Notes under the pieces: model-generated
Databases searched by the model: none
Told to the model about the DNA's origin: nothing
Seen by the model: only the letters and a program-made list of their open reading frames with translations
Translations under genes and position numbers: made by a program
Assembly (NCBI GenBank): GCA_964415065.1
Contig: CAYPYX010000050.1
Coordinates: 1-16,819 of the forward strand
Direction: 5' to 3'
Length of the DNA stretch: 16,819 nt
Source: VMCP01 sp964415065
GTDB taxonomy: Bacteria > Bacteroidota > Bacteroidia > NS11-12g > UBA955
Part shown: in pieces, positions 7,628 to 15,270 of the stretch
Layout of the letters: every line of letters starts with the position of its first letter
How positions within the stretch are numbered: position 1 is the stretch's first letter

Positions 7628-9112
7628 CTATTCTTTTCTATTGGGGAGCGTCAATCTTTCTAAAATCCGTTGCTTATCCAACTTGACCCCAGGAGCACTT
7701 TTCATCTTCCACAATCGCTCCCTAGCTTCTGAATGGGCCTTTTTCATATCTACCACCGGAAACGGATAATCCTTCCCAAACTCAAATCCCAAAAACTGCT
7801 GTTCCATCCAAGTTAAATTCCAAGGTTCAAACAACTGTGGCACTTCCAATTTACTCAATTCAGGTACCCAATATTTAATAAATTCTCCTTGAGGATCATG
7901 ATCTTCTGCTTGCTTGGTGGGATTATATATGCGAATGGTATGAATTCCAGTTACAGCAGCTTGCATTTGAATTTGAGGAAAGTGAATTCCGGGTTCAAAA
8001 TCCAAAAATAATTTAGACAAATGATATGCTGCCGTTTCCCAACTTTCACCCATATGATGCGTCAAAAAACTCACCAACATGGATCGCATTCTAAAATTCA
8101 AATATCCTGTATGTATTAGGCTTCGCATACAAGCGTCTACTAATGGAACTCCTGTATTACCGGTTTGCCACCTCAAAATATTGTCGGAATTATTGGGATA
8201 AACCACGTTCAAATAACCAGAATTTACTGGAAAGAATTCCATGGCACATTCTTGTTCAAACTTTTGTATGAAATGTTCTCTCCACCGCAGTCGAGTTGCA
8301 AACTGCGTGAAATTTCGTTTCCATTTGGTTCTCTGGGGATGGTTTTTCTGGAACTGATAAGCCTCCCGTAAACTGATATTCCCCCAAGCCAAATAGGGAC
8401 TAATTCGACTGCAACCTGTTCTAGCAGGCCCAGGTTTCGAAATGGAACGAGCATAACCTTCGATTCGTTTCGATAAAAAAGAATTCAAATATTTCCATGC
8501 CATCGTTGAACCTCCCACTTGGGTTATACCGTCTACTTTAGGCTTCTCCTTCAATTCAACTTGGCTGTACCATTGTTGCCATTCCGACGGAGAATCTACC
8601 TTCTGAGTTTGAATCTGTAGCTGCGATGCCGATAAAGGCTGATTCATATATCCATACCAATAGGCATTGAAATCCACTCGATTTTTTAATCTTCTGCGAA
8701 TTCCCGAATAGGGAATTTCCTCCCAAATAATGTTACGATCACGAAACCATTTGTGCATTTTCCGATCTCGGGCATAAGTAATTTCCAATCCAATTTCTTC
8801 ATGACTAATGACTCTAATATCCCCAAAAACCGAAAAAATCTTCTCAAACGCCAGTTCCACCTCGGTTTCTACGGCAAAAAATTTCCAATTTCTTTTGGAA
8901 GCTGATTCTTTTAGATCTACTACCGACTCCCATATAAACCGTTCATGCCTTGGTGAATAATGTGGAGATTGAAAAAGGCTGGGTTCATGAATATATAACA
9001 AAAGTATGGGGTTGCCAATGGAAATTGCGCGTTCTAGTGCTGCATGGTCAGTCAAACGCAAATCGCGTTTAAACCAAACAACAGAAACGGGAGAAGAGAA
9101 TTCCGACGGCAT
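7628..9112 (-). CDS. Photolyase/cryptochrome-family flavoprotein, divergent subgroup
   Basis: This 494-residue protein has the full photolyase/cryptochrome layout. The N-terminal alpha/beta antenna-binding domain carries VVWFKRDLRLTDH (11-23). The C-terminal helical FAD-binding domain carries SRISPYLAWGNIS (235-247), RLRWREHF (274-281), TGNTGVPLVDACMRSLIHTG (317-336) and RIYNPTKQAEDHDPQGEFI (394-412). The family repairs UV-induced pyrimidine dimers with blue light or acts as a photoreceptor. Where E. coli photolyase has its tryptophan triad, this protein appears to have Tyr300 (for Trp306), Tyr337 (for Trp359) and Ile381 (for Trp382, in PQIQMQ). The NN-x-x-WQW segment is replaced by HFPQIQM. 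It therefore belongs to a divergent subgroup, and repair activity is not certain. No Cys cluster of the iron-sulfur subgroup is evident. It is convergent with ppsA and divergent from the SGNH gene. Confidence 0.9.
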   Translation of the reverse strand: MPSEFSSPVSVVWFKRDLRLTDHAALERAISIGNPILLLYIHEPSLFQSPHYSPRHERFIWESVVDLKESASKRNWKFFAVETEVELAFEKIFSVFGDIRVISHEEIGLEITYARDRKMHKWFRDRNIIWEEIPYSGIRRRLKNRVDFNAYWYGYMNQPLSASQLQIQTQKVDSPSEWQQWYSQVELKEKPKVDGITQVGGSTMAWKYLNSFLSKRIEGYARSISKPGPARTGCSRISPYLAWGNISLREAYQFQKNHPQRTKWKRNFTQFATRLRWREHFIQKFEQECAMEFFPVNSGYLNVVYPNNSDNILRWQTGNTGVPLVDACMRSLIHTGYLNFRMRSMLVSFLTHHMGESWETAAYHLSKLFLDFEPGIHFPQIQMQAAVTGIHTIRIYNPTKQAEDHDPQGEFIKYWVPELSKLEVPQLFEPWNLTWMEQQFLGFEFGKDYPFPVVDMKKAHSEARERLWKMKSAPGVKLDKQRILERLTLPNRKE

Positions 9113-9307
9113 ATTGAATTCGAAGGTTATACGGTAATAACCATTGAATCAGCTATAGTGTTTACAATCGTTCTATTTTTCGTAACTCTTCAAAATCGGA
9201 GTCTTATTTCTAAAATTGCATTTTCTGCAAATAATATTCACAATTATTGTATCCGGAGACAACTTAGAGCTGATTAATAACATCCTAAAGGCGTATTTTT
9301 GCTTTTT

Positions 9308-10384
9308 ATGATTTTCAAAAAATTCTCTTTGACGGTTCTATTTTGCGCCCTACTAAACGTTATTTATTCCCAAACCACAACTAAAATTAATCGAGTTTTA
9401 TTTGTAGGAAATAGCTACACAGGCAGTAATGATTTACCCAATTTAACTCGAAATTTAGCGATGAGTTACGGTGATACTTTCGAAGTATTCGATCGCGCCC
9501 CAGGCGGATTTACCTTTGCGAATCACTGTTCCTCGCCCGATTTTTTTGACCAAATTAGAAATGGCAATTTCGACGCTATCATACTTCAAGAACAAAGTCA
9601 GTTGCCTTCATTCCCTCAATCTCAAGTGGAATCTCAGTGCTTTCCTTATGCAAAACAAATAGTGGATTCGATTCGTGCCGTAAATCCAAAAACCCGAATC
9701 GTATTTTATTCTACTTGGGGAAGACAGAATGGTGATGCCCAAAATTGTGCTTCTTGGCCTCCGGTATGCTCTTTTCAAGGAATGAACGAATTGTTACGCC
9801 AACGATACATTCAAATGGCCAAAGACAATTCATGCAGAGTAGCGCCTGTTACCTCTGTTTGGAGGGATTTGCGCGACACTACACCACTTTCCTTGTACGA
9901 ACCTGATGGTAGTCATCCATCAGCTGTGGGTTCTTTGGTTATAGCTGGAGTAATATATTCTACGTTATTCGATAAACCTTTGTCTACCGGGAAATTTGCT
10001 ACTTTTGTGACTCAGTCTGAGAACCAACAGATTGTAAACACAACGAATTCAATCATTAAAGACAGTGCCGCATTGTGGAATTATGAATATCAATTATCTG
10101 TGAACCATCCTTCAATTCAGCAAGGCAAAAAAAGTAATACTGCATTAGTTGTTACTGATCTGCAAAACAAAATATCGCTTGAATCGTGGAAGAATAAAGG
10201 TTTCACGGGTTTCATTTTAATAAATTCATTTGGACAAGAATTCTTTAATACCACATTGAGTCCGTTTCAAAATAGTTCAGATTTACCTGTAAGTCAATTG
10301 AAATCAGGACTGTATTATGCGATTCCTGTAAGGAATAAAACACAAATTTCTTCAGATAAATTATATATTTGGGTGCAACATTAA
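9308..10384 (+). CDS. Secreted SGNH/GDSL-like hydrolase with T9SS C-terminal sorting domain
   Basis: This predicted 358-residue secreted hydrolase starts at the ATG at 9308; a TTG nine bases upstream is in frame but less likely. Residues 1-21 are a signal peptide (MIFKKFSLTVLFCALLNVIY, cleavage before Q22). The SGNH fold is marked by VLFVGNSYTG with nucleophile Ser36, a middle strand FDAIILQEQS (88-97), and the terminal Asp-His block EPDGSHPS (D200, H203). SGNH enzymes are often esterases that remove acyl groups from sugars, but the substrate cannot be read here. The last 60 residues (ILINSFGQEF ... LKSGLYYAIPV ... KLYIWVQ) resemble a type A T9SS sorting domain, implying export across the outer membrane. 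The stop codon overlaps an ATG (TAATG) in frame with the downstream GH20, so the two genes are probably co-transcribed. Confidence 0.85.
   Translation: MIFKKFSLTVLFCALLNVIYSQTTTKINRVLFVGNSYTGSNDLPNLTRNLAMSYGDTFEVFDRAPGGFTFANHCSSPDFFDQIRNGNFDAIILQEQSQLPSFPQSQVESQCFPYAKQIVDSIRAVNPKTRIVFYSTWGRQNGDAQNCASWPPVCSFQGMNELLRQRYIQMAKDNSCRVAPVTSVWRDLRDTTPLSLYEPDGSHPSAVGSLVIAGVIYSTLFDKPLSTGKFATFVTQSENQQIVNTTNSIIKDSAALWNYEYQLSVNHPSIQQGKKSNTALVVTDLQNKISLESWKNKGFTGFILINSFGQEFFNTTLSPFQNSSDLPVSQLKSGLYYAIPVRNKTQISSDKLYIWVQH
10205..10381 (+). other. Type A T9SS C-terminal sorting domain of the SGNH hydrolase
   Basis: Residues about 300-358 follow the familiar pattern of Bacteroidota sorting domains: a hydrophobic strand, then N-S/x-x-G-Q-E, a variable turn, a D-L-P-V-S-Q-L-K-S-G-L-Y-Y strand pair, and a final K-L-Y-I-W-V-Q strand. 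This type is recognised by the type IX secretion machinery and removed or anchored at the cell surface. None of the other glycan enzymes in the window shows such a tail. Confidence 0.65.
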
Positions 10385-10470
10385 TGGATCCGAATAACTG
10401 GCACTTTTACAACAGTTCAATCCAATTATTAACAATTGTCGAGTTTAGATTCACTTTATCAAGCAATACA

Positions 10471-13386
10471 ATGAATTCAAAACCTTCCCTATCAACAAGT
10501 TGGAAATTAAAACTACTACTATTGAGTAGTTTAACCCTATTTCAAAGGGAATTAACGGGAATCGATAATTGTATTTCTTCAAAAAATGTGAAGTATCCAT
10601 GTAAAATTGAATTGAACAGTTTTCAGAGTGTTAATATTTCCTGCTTCAAAAGAAACATCATTTCATCAAAAGGAATAGACAATAGTTCAAACATAATAAA
10701 TTTCACAGCAGACAGTATAAATCCAAAATCTCGCGGTACCCAAGAGCCTATTATTGGTATCATACCCAAACCAGCAATCATGTGGTTACATGGCTGTTCA
10801 GAGCCATTCACATCAATAGTTATTGACCCTAAATCACCATTTCAGTCGGAATTAAATTATTGGTTAAATAAAACACAAATATCAATACGAATTGGTAATT
10901 CAGATATCCAACTAAACTCAGAGGATCAGTTAAAATCAGACGTTCGAATTAACTCGATCAGTCCTTCTTTAATAGACAATAACTCCATTAGTCCATCGAT
11001 TCCAATTCAATTAATAATCGACACGAATTCAATTTTACCTTCGGCGAATACCAGTTATTATGAAATTTGGATTGACCGTAATATTACCATTAAAACCAAA
11101 TCGGAATTAGGTGCATTTTACGCAGGTAATACACTGTTTCAATTATTGAAAATCCATAAACTCGACAAGAGTTTTGAATTGAGTTCAAGCGGAACACATC
11201 CGCAAGACGGAGGAATACCCAACCAAAACATCGATTCCCTTTCCCAAGAAAACGGAATAACCAATAACAACAGCGATTCACATCCTTCGATAAACGAAAT
11301 ATCTAACTATATCGGCAGCGCACATCTTCGTCGTACTATCCGCTATCGACTACCCAGAGGCTTTATCCAAGATTCTGCTGCACTTGGATATCGTGGAATG
11401 CATCTGGATGTAAGTCGACATTTTTTTGATATTAGGTTCATCAAAACGTACATTGATGTGCTGGCACTATATAAATTCAATACGTTTCACTGGCATTTAA
11501 CCGATGATCAAGGTTGGAGGATTGAAATTAAAAAGTATCCTAAACTGCATGAAATTGGGTCCTACCGGCGTGAAACAATATTGGGCAAAAACTTCCAACC
11601 GTATATTGGAGATCAAACCCCACATAAAGGCTATTATACTCAAGAGGAAATTAAAGAGGTAATTGAATATGCCCAACTAAGGCATATTAACATTATTCCA
11701 GAAATTGAAATGCCTGGACACGCCAGAGCAGCGCTAGCCGCTTATCCCCAATTTAGTTGCAAGAAACTCCCTTTAGAACCTTTAACTATGTGGGGAGTTA
11801 GCGAAGATGTATTTTGTACTTCAGACAGCGCTTTCCAATTTATTTACGGCATTTTAGATGAGGTGATGGACTTATTCCCAAGTAAAACTATCCATATTGG
11901 GGGTGATGAAGTCCCCAAAAATCGTTGGAAAGAATGTCCCACATGTCAAAAAAACAAAATCGAACATCAACTGAAAAATGAAGAAGAGCTGCAGAGTTAT
12001 TTTATTACAAAAATAGATCAATACATCACATCGAAGGGACGAAAAATAATGGGTTGGGATGAAATTCTGGAAGGCGGACTTTCTCCAAACGCACAAGTAA
12101 TGAGTTGGAGAGGCACAGAAGGTGGAATTTTAGCTGCACAACAGAGGCATAACGTAGTGATGACTCCTGGATCTCATTGTTATTTTGATCATTATCAAGG
12201 TGAACGGAATCAAGAACCACTAGCTATTGGCGGCTTTACACCGATTGAAAAGGTTTATAAATTCGAACCCATACCTCAAAATTTAGAGCCACAGTTTGTA
12301 CCTTATATCTTGGGTGCACAAGGGAATGTTTGGACTGAATACATGGCTAATTCAGACCATGTTTTGTACATGATTTTGCCTAGAGCATCTGCACTATCTG
12401 AAGTACTTTGGAACGTTTGTAAAGTACCCGTAGAGAATCGAAACTTCAAAAATTACCAGAGTCGATTATTGTACCACTTCGATTATTACAATCAAGTAAA
12501 CTGGAACTATTCCAAATCGATTTATCAAATTATTTCTAATATTACAATTGATAGTAATAACTTCATCAATTTGAAGTTAGAAAGTCATTTCCCGGAAAGA
12601 ACTATCTACTATTTATACACACCCATTAACACAATAACTTCGACCCAGAAGAGAACCAATAAAGTCAGAACCAAACTTTCGAGTAACCACTCACCGCCTG
12701 CTTTGGGAGAAGGTTTTACGTATTCATCACCCATAATTATCAAAGAAAACTGCAACATACAGGCAATTGTTGAATCTGATGAAACACTAACACCCTGGAA
12801 TAAAAACTTTTATATAAATAAAGCCACTGGAAAAACTATAAAACTTCGAAAAAGTCCAAGTAATAGATACAATATCGGAGGTAGTTCTACGTTGGTGGAT
12901 GGTGTTGTAGGATCCACTCCCTGGACTTCTAAGGAATGGATTGGATTTTTGGGCGACACATTGGACGCTGTAATTGACATATATTCAAAGGGCACAGAGG
13001 CGAATCAATTGGTAACATCTTCTAACTCTGCTCAAAAATCAATCTCCAATTCGGCTCATAATTCGACTCTAACATACAACGCAATTACTTCTAAATCAGA
13101 TAGCCTAACCGTATATTTTTTAAACGCACCTGAAAGTTGGATACATTTACCCAAATCGATAGAAGTTTGGGGGAGTAAAGATGGTAAGAAATTTAAAAAA
13201 ATCCGAGTCCTAAGGAATAAAAACTATACAGAAATTCAAAAAAGTACTGGGGTATTCACATTCAAACTAAAACCCAATTACCGATTTATACGATTAATAG
13301 GAGAACCTTTACTTTCTATTCCTGCGGGCTATCCCGGTGCAACTGAATCAGCATGGCTATTTGCAACAGAAATACAAATTAAATAA
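10471..13386 (+). CDS. Exported GH20 beta-N-acetylhexosaminidase with Ser/Asn-rich insertions
   Basis: This predicted 971-residue enzyme removes terminal GlcNAc or GalNAc from glycans. From the ATG at 10471, residues 1-30 look like a signal peptide (KLKLLLLSSLTLF). Another in-frame ATG at 10384 overlaps the upstream stop codon but would bury the signal. After an N-terminal extension, a GH20b-type domain begins near IIPKP (97-101). The catalytic barrel runs from YRGMHLDVSRHFF (307-319) through FHWHLTDDQGWRIEIKKYP and IHIGGDEVPKNRW (catalytic D479-E480) to WNVCKVP (647-653). A chitobiase/hexosaminidase C-terminal segment and a discoidin-like module (LVDGVVGSTPW; SIEVWGSKDGKKF) follow. Low-complexity stretches rich in Ser, Asn and Ile interrupt the fold at about 142-192, 237-282, 721-747 and 839-877. 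They make the protein longer than typical relatives. No T9SS tail is seen. Confidence 0.93.
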   Translation: MNSKPSLSTSWKLKLLLLSSLTLFQRELTGIDNCISSKNVKYPCKIELNSFQSVNISCFKRNIISSKGIDNSSNIINFTADSINPKSRGTQEPIIGIIPKPAIMWLHGCSEPFTSIVIDPKSPFQSELNYWLNKTQISIRIGNSDIQLNSEDQLKSDVRINSISPSLIDNNSISPSIPIQLIIDTNSILPSANTSYYEIWIDRNITIKTKSELGAFYAGNTLFQLLKIHKLDKSFELSSSGTHPQDGGIPNQNIDSLSQENGITNNNSDSHPSINEISNYIGSAHLRRTIRYRLPRGFIQDSAALGYRGMHLDVSRHFFDIRFIKTYIDVLALYKFNTFHWHLTDDQGWRIEIKKYPKLHEIGSYRRETILGKNFQPYIGDQTPHKGYYTQEEIKEVIEYAQLRHINIIPEIEMPGHARAALAAYPQFSCKKLPLEPLTMWGVSEDVFCTSDSAFQFIYGILDEVMDLFPSKTIHIGGDEVPKNRWKECPTCQKNKIEHQLKNEEELQSYFITKIDQYITSKGRKIMGWDEILEGGLSPNAQVMSWRGTEGGILAAQQRHNVVMTPGSHCYFDHYQGERNQEPLAIGGFTPIEKVYKFEPIPQNLEPQFVPYILGAQGNVWTEYMANSDHVLYMILPRASALSEVLWNVCKVPVENRNFKNYQSRLLYHFDYYNQVNWNYSKSIYQIISNITIDSNNFINLKLESHFPERTIYYLYTPINTITSTQKRTNKVRTKLSSNHSPPALGEGFTYSSPIIIKENCNIQAIVESDETLTPWNKNFYINKATGKTIKLRKSPSNRYNIGGSSTLVDGVVGSTPWTSKEWIGFLGDTLDAVIDIYSKGTEANQLVTSSNSAQKSISNSAHNSTLTYNAITSKSDSLTVYFLNAPESWIHLPKSIEVWGSKDGKKFKKIRVLRNKNYTEIQKSTGVFTFKLKPNYRFIRLIGEPLLSIPAGYPGATESAWLFATEIQIK

Positions 13387-13520
13387 TCGAAATCAAAGTA
13401 TTTAACCAATGATTGTTTCATCTTTAATAAAATCAGTTATTTAAATTAAAATAAGACATCAACGTTTATAGTTTAAATATTCATTTTATTTAACCTATAT
13501 AACCCTTAATTCCAGAACAA

Positions 13521-14561
13521 ATGAAGAGACGAAATTGGATTAAAACCATCAGTTTTGCTGGCTTATTTCACAACTTGGCATTTTCCAAGGAAACAAAATT
13601 GTCAACGAACAAAATCACATCCACTAAAAATAGAACACCGATAGTATTAAGCACTTGGCATAACCAAGGCGTGATGGCAAACTCTAAAGCTTGGGAGATT
13701 TTAAGTCAAAATGGATCTGCTCTCGACGCCGTTGAAGCAGGGGCAAAAATGAGTGAATTGGACATCAACAATTGTTGTGTGGGATTGGGAGCAAATCCTG
13801 ATAGAGATGGTATAGTTACATTAGATGCTTGCATAATGAATGAACACCATCAATGTGGGTCAGTGTTAGCTTTAGAACGCATAAAACATCCCATTTCAGT
13901 AGCTCGACATGTAATGGAAAAAACACCTCATGTGGTCTTAGCTGGTTCTGGGGCTCAACAGTTTGCACTAAGTCAAGGTTTTCACTTGGAATCAGAAGAG
14001 TTAAGCCCTCATGCTAAAATCAATTATGAAAATTGGCTAAAAAAATCCGAATATCATCCTCAAATAAACATCGAGAAAAATGAAATAAATCCTCCTAAAA
14101 AACTCGATGGTGGGGAATTCAACCACGACACCATTGGTGTGATTGCCATGGACGCACACGGAAATTTAAGTGGAGCATGTACCACCAGCGGCATGGCATT
14201 CAAAATGCATGGAAGAATTGGAGATTCTCCCTTAATTGGAGCTGGATTGTATGTAGATAATGAAATAGGAGCTGCAACTTGCAGTGGCTTAGGAGAGGAA
14301 GTAATACGTTGTTGTGGTAGTTTTTTGGTTGTAGAATACATGCGCCAAGGTTATCATCCTACGGTAGCTTGCAAGAAAGCTATTGAGCGAATCGTTTCTA
14401 AATCCAAATTAAAACCATCGGAATATCAAGTGGGATTTATTGCAATTAATAAAAAAGGTGAATTCGGTGGATATAGTATCAATCCTAATTTTGACTATAC
14501 GGTAACTAATCCGATATTCGAACACGAAAAAAGAGACACTGAAAATTTACATTTGAAATAA
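13521..14561 (+). CDS. N4-(beta-N-acetylglucosaminyl)-L-asparaginase (glycosylasparaginase)
   Basis: This 346-residue Ntn-hydrolase precursor cleaves the amide bond between GlcNAc and asparagine, the last step in N-glycoprotein breakdown. The core motifs are clear: STWHNQG near the N-terminus (44-50), CVGLGANPDRDG (86-97), and NHDTIGVIAMD (201-211). In that last motif the chain should cut itself between D203 and T204 to expose Thr204 as nucleophile. Next come TTSGMAFKMHGRIGDSP (221-237), with the substrate-binding Arg232 and Asp235, and then GLGEEVIR. The N-terminus (KRRNWIKTISFAGLF) has a twin-arginine-like pattern, so export of folded enzyme through Tat is plausible. The gene is 134 bases after GH20 and 8 bases before cutC, so it is probably co-transcribed with cutC. 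Family and catalytic residues agree with the characterised Elizabethkingia (Flavobacterium) meningoseptica enzyme. Confidence 0.95.
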   Translation: MKRRNWIKTISFAGLFHNLAFSKETKLSTNKITSTKNRTPIVLSTWHNQGVMANSKAWEILSQNGSALDAVEAGAKMSELDINNCCVGLGANPDRDGIVTLDACIMNEHHQCGSVLALERIKHPISVARHVMEKTPHVVLAGSGAQQFALSQGFHLESEELSPHAKINYENWLKKSEYHPQINIEKNEINPPKKLDGGEFNHDTIGVIAMDAHGNLSGACTTSGMAFKMHGRIGDSPLIGAGLYVDNEIGAATCSGLGEEVIRCCGSFLVVEYMRQGYHPTVACKKAIERIVSKSKLKPSEYQVGFIAINKKGEFGGYSINPNFDYTVTNPIFEHEKRDTENLHLK

Positions 14562-14569
14562 TAAATAAA

Positions 14570-15241
14570 ATGGAAACGATTTTAGAAATAGCTTGTGGGA
14601 ATTGGACATCATGTTTATTTGCAAAGAATTACGGAGCAAATAGAATAGAATTACTTGAAAATCTTTCAGAGGGTGGATGTACCCCTTCTTTTGGAATGAT
14701 TAAAAAGTCGATGGAATTAGAACTTCCGATTTATGTAATGATTCGTCCCCGAGGTGGTAATTTTAATTACAGCGATGATGAATTTGAAATCATGCGATCC
14801 GACATTGAAATTTGCAAACATTTAGGGGTACACGGTATCGTTTTCGGGATTTTAGATGAGCAAAAAAACGTTGATACCAATCGATGTAAAGAACTTCTGG
14901 AACTTTGGAATGGTCCAGCTACATTTCATAGAGCTTTTGATGAAACTCCTAACCCGTATAAAGCAGTGGAGGATATCATTAACTTGGGTTTTGAACGAAT
15001 TTTAACTAGCGGGCAACAACCTAGCATAGACCTTGGCATGGATTTGGTAAAAGAACTAATCTCTAAATATGGACATCAAATTAACTTTCTACCAGGATGT
15101 GGAGTAAATCCAAATAATGGACGCAAAATTATAAATATAACAGGAGCTAAAGAGATTCATGCAACATGTAAAATAGATGGGGAAGACGGTTATGGACACA
15201 GTGATCCGGAACAAATTAAAGAATTACGAAATACTGTTTAA
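14570..15241 (+). CDS. cutC: CutC family TIM-barrel protein
   Basis: This 223-residue protein matches the CutC family along its length: LEIACGNWTS (5-14), ANRIELLENLSEGGCTPS (23-40), VMIRPRGGNFNYSDDEFEIM (56-75), FHRAFDE (119-125), RILTSGQQPS (143-152), FLPGCGVNP (173-181) and EIHATC (195-200). The family was named for copper homeostasis in E. coli, but that role is disputed and the biochemical activity is not settled. The protein has no signal peptide and should be cytoplasmic. It lies 8 bases behind the glycosylasparaginase and within a glycan-degrading cluster, which suggests a job in sugar or amino-sugar metabolism; that is inference from context. It is convergent with the GH5 gene, 29 bases apart. 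Confidence 0.95.
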   Translation: METILEIACGNWTSCLFAKNYGANRIELLENLSEGGCTPSFGMIKKSMELELPIYVMIRPRGGNFNYSDDEFEIMRSDIEICKHLGVHGIVFGILDEQKNVDTNRCKELLELWNGPATFHRAFDETPNPYKAVEDIINLGFERILTSGQQPSIDLGMDLVKELISKYGHQINFLPGCGVNPNNGRKIINITGAKEIHATCKIDGEDGYGHSDPEQIKELRNTV

Positions 15242-15270
15242 TTCATTTACAAAAATTAAAATTAGCCAAC

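Noticed and set aside
9125..9142. Inverted repeat GGTTAT/ATAACC with a 6-base loop upstream of the photolyase gene
   Set aside because: The stem is only six pairs with no T-run or second copy, which is too weak to call an operator or attenuator.
9294..9301. TATTTTTG, an exact match to the Bacteroidota -7 promoter consensus
   Set aside because: It ends only 6 bases before the SGNH start codon and has no TTTG or TTG at the expected upstream distance, so it is probably chance in T-rich DNA.
14060..14341. 93-codon minus-strand frame within the glycosylasparaginase gene
   Set aside because: It lies wholly antisense to a gene with intact catalytic motifs and has no family features of its own.
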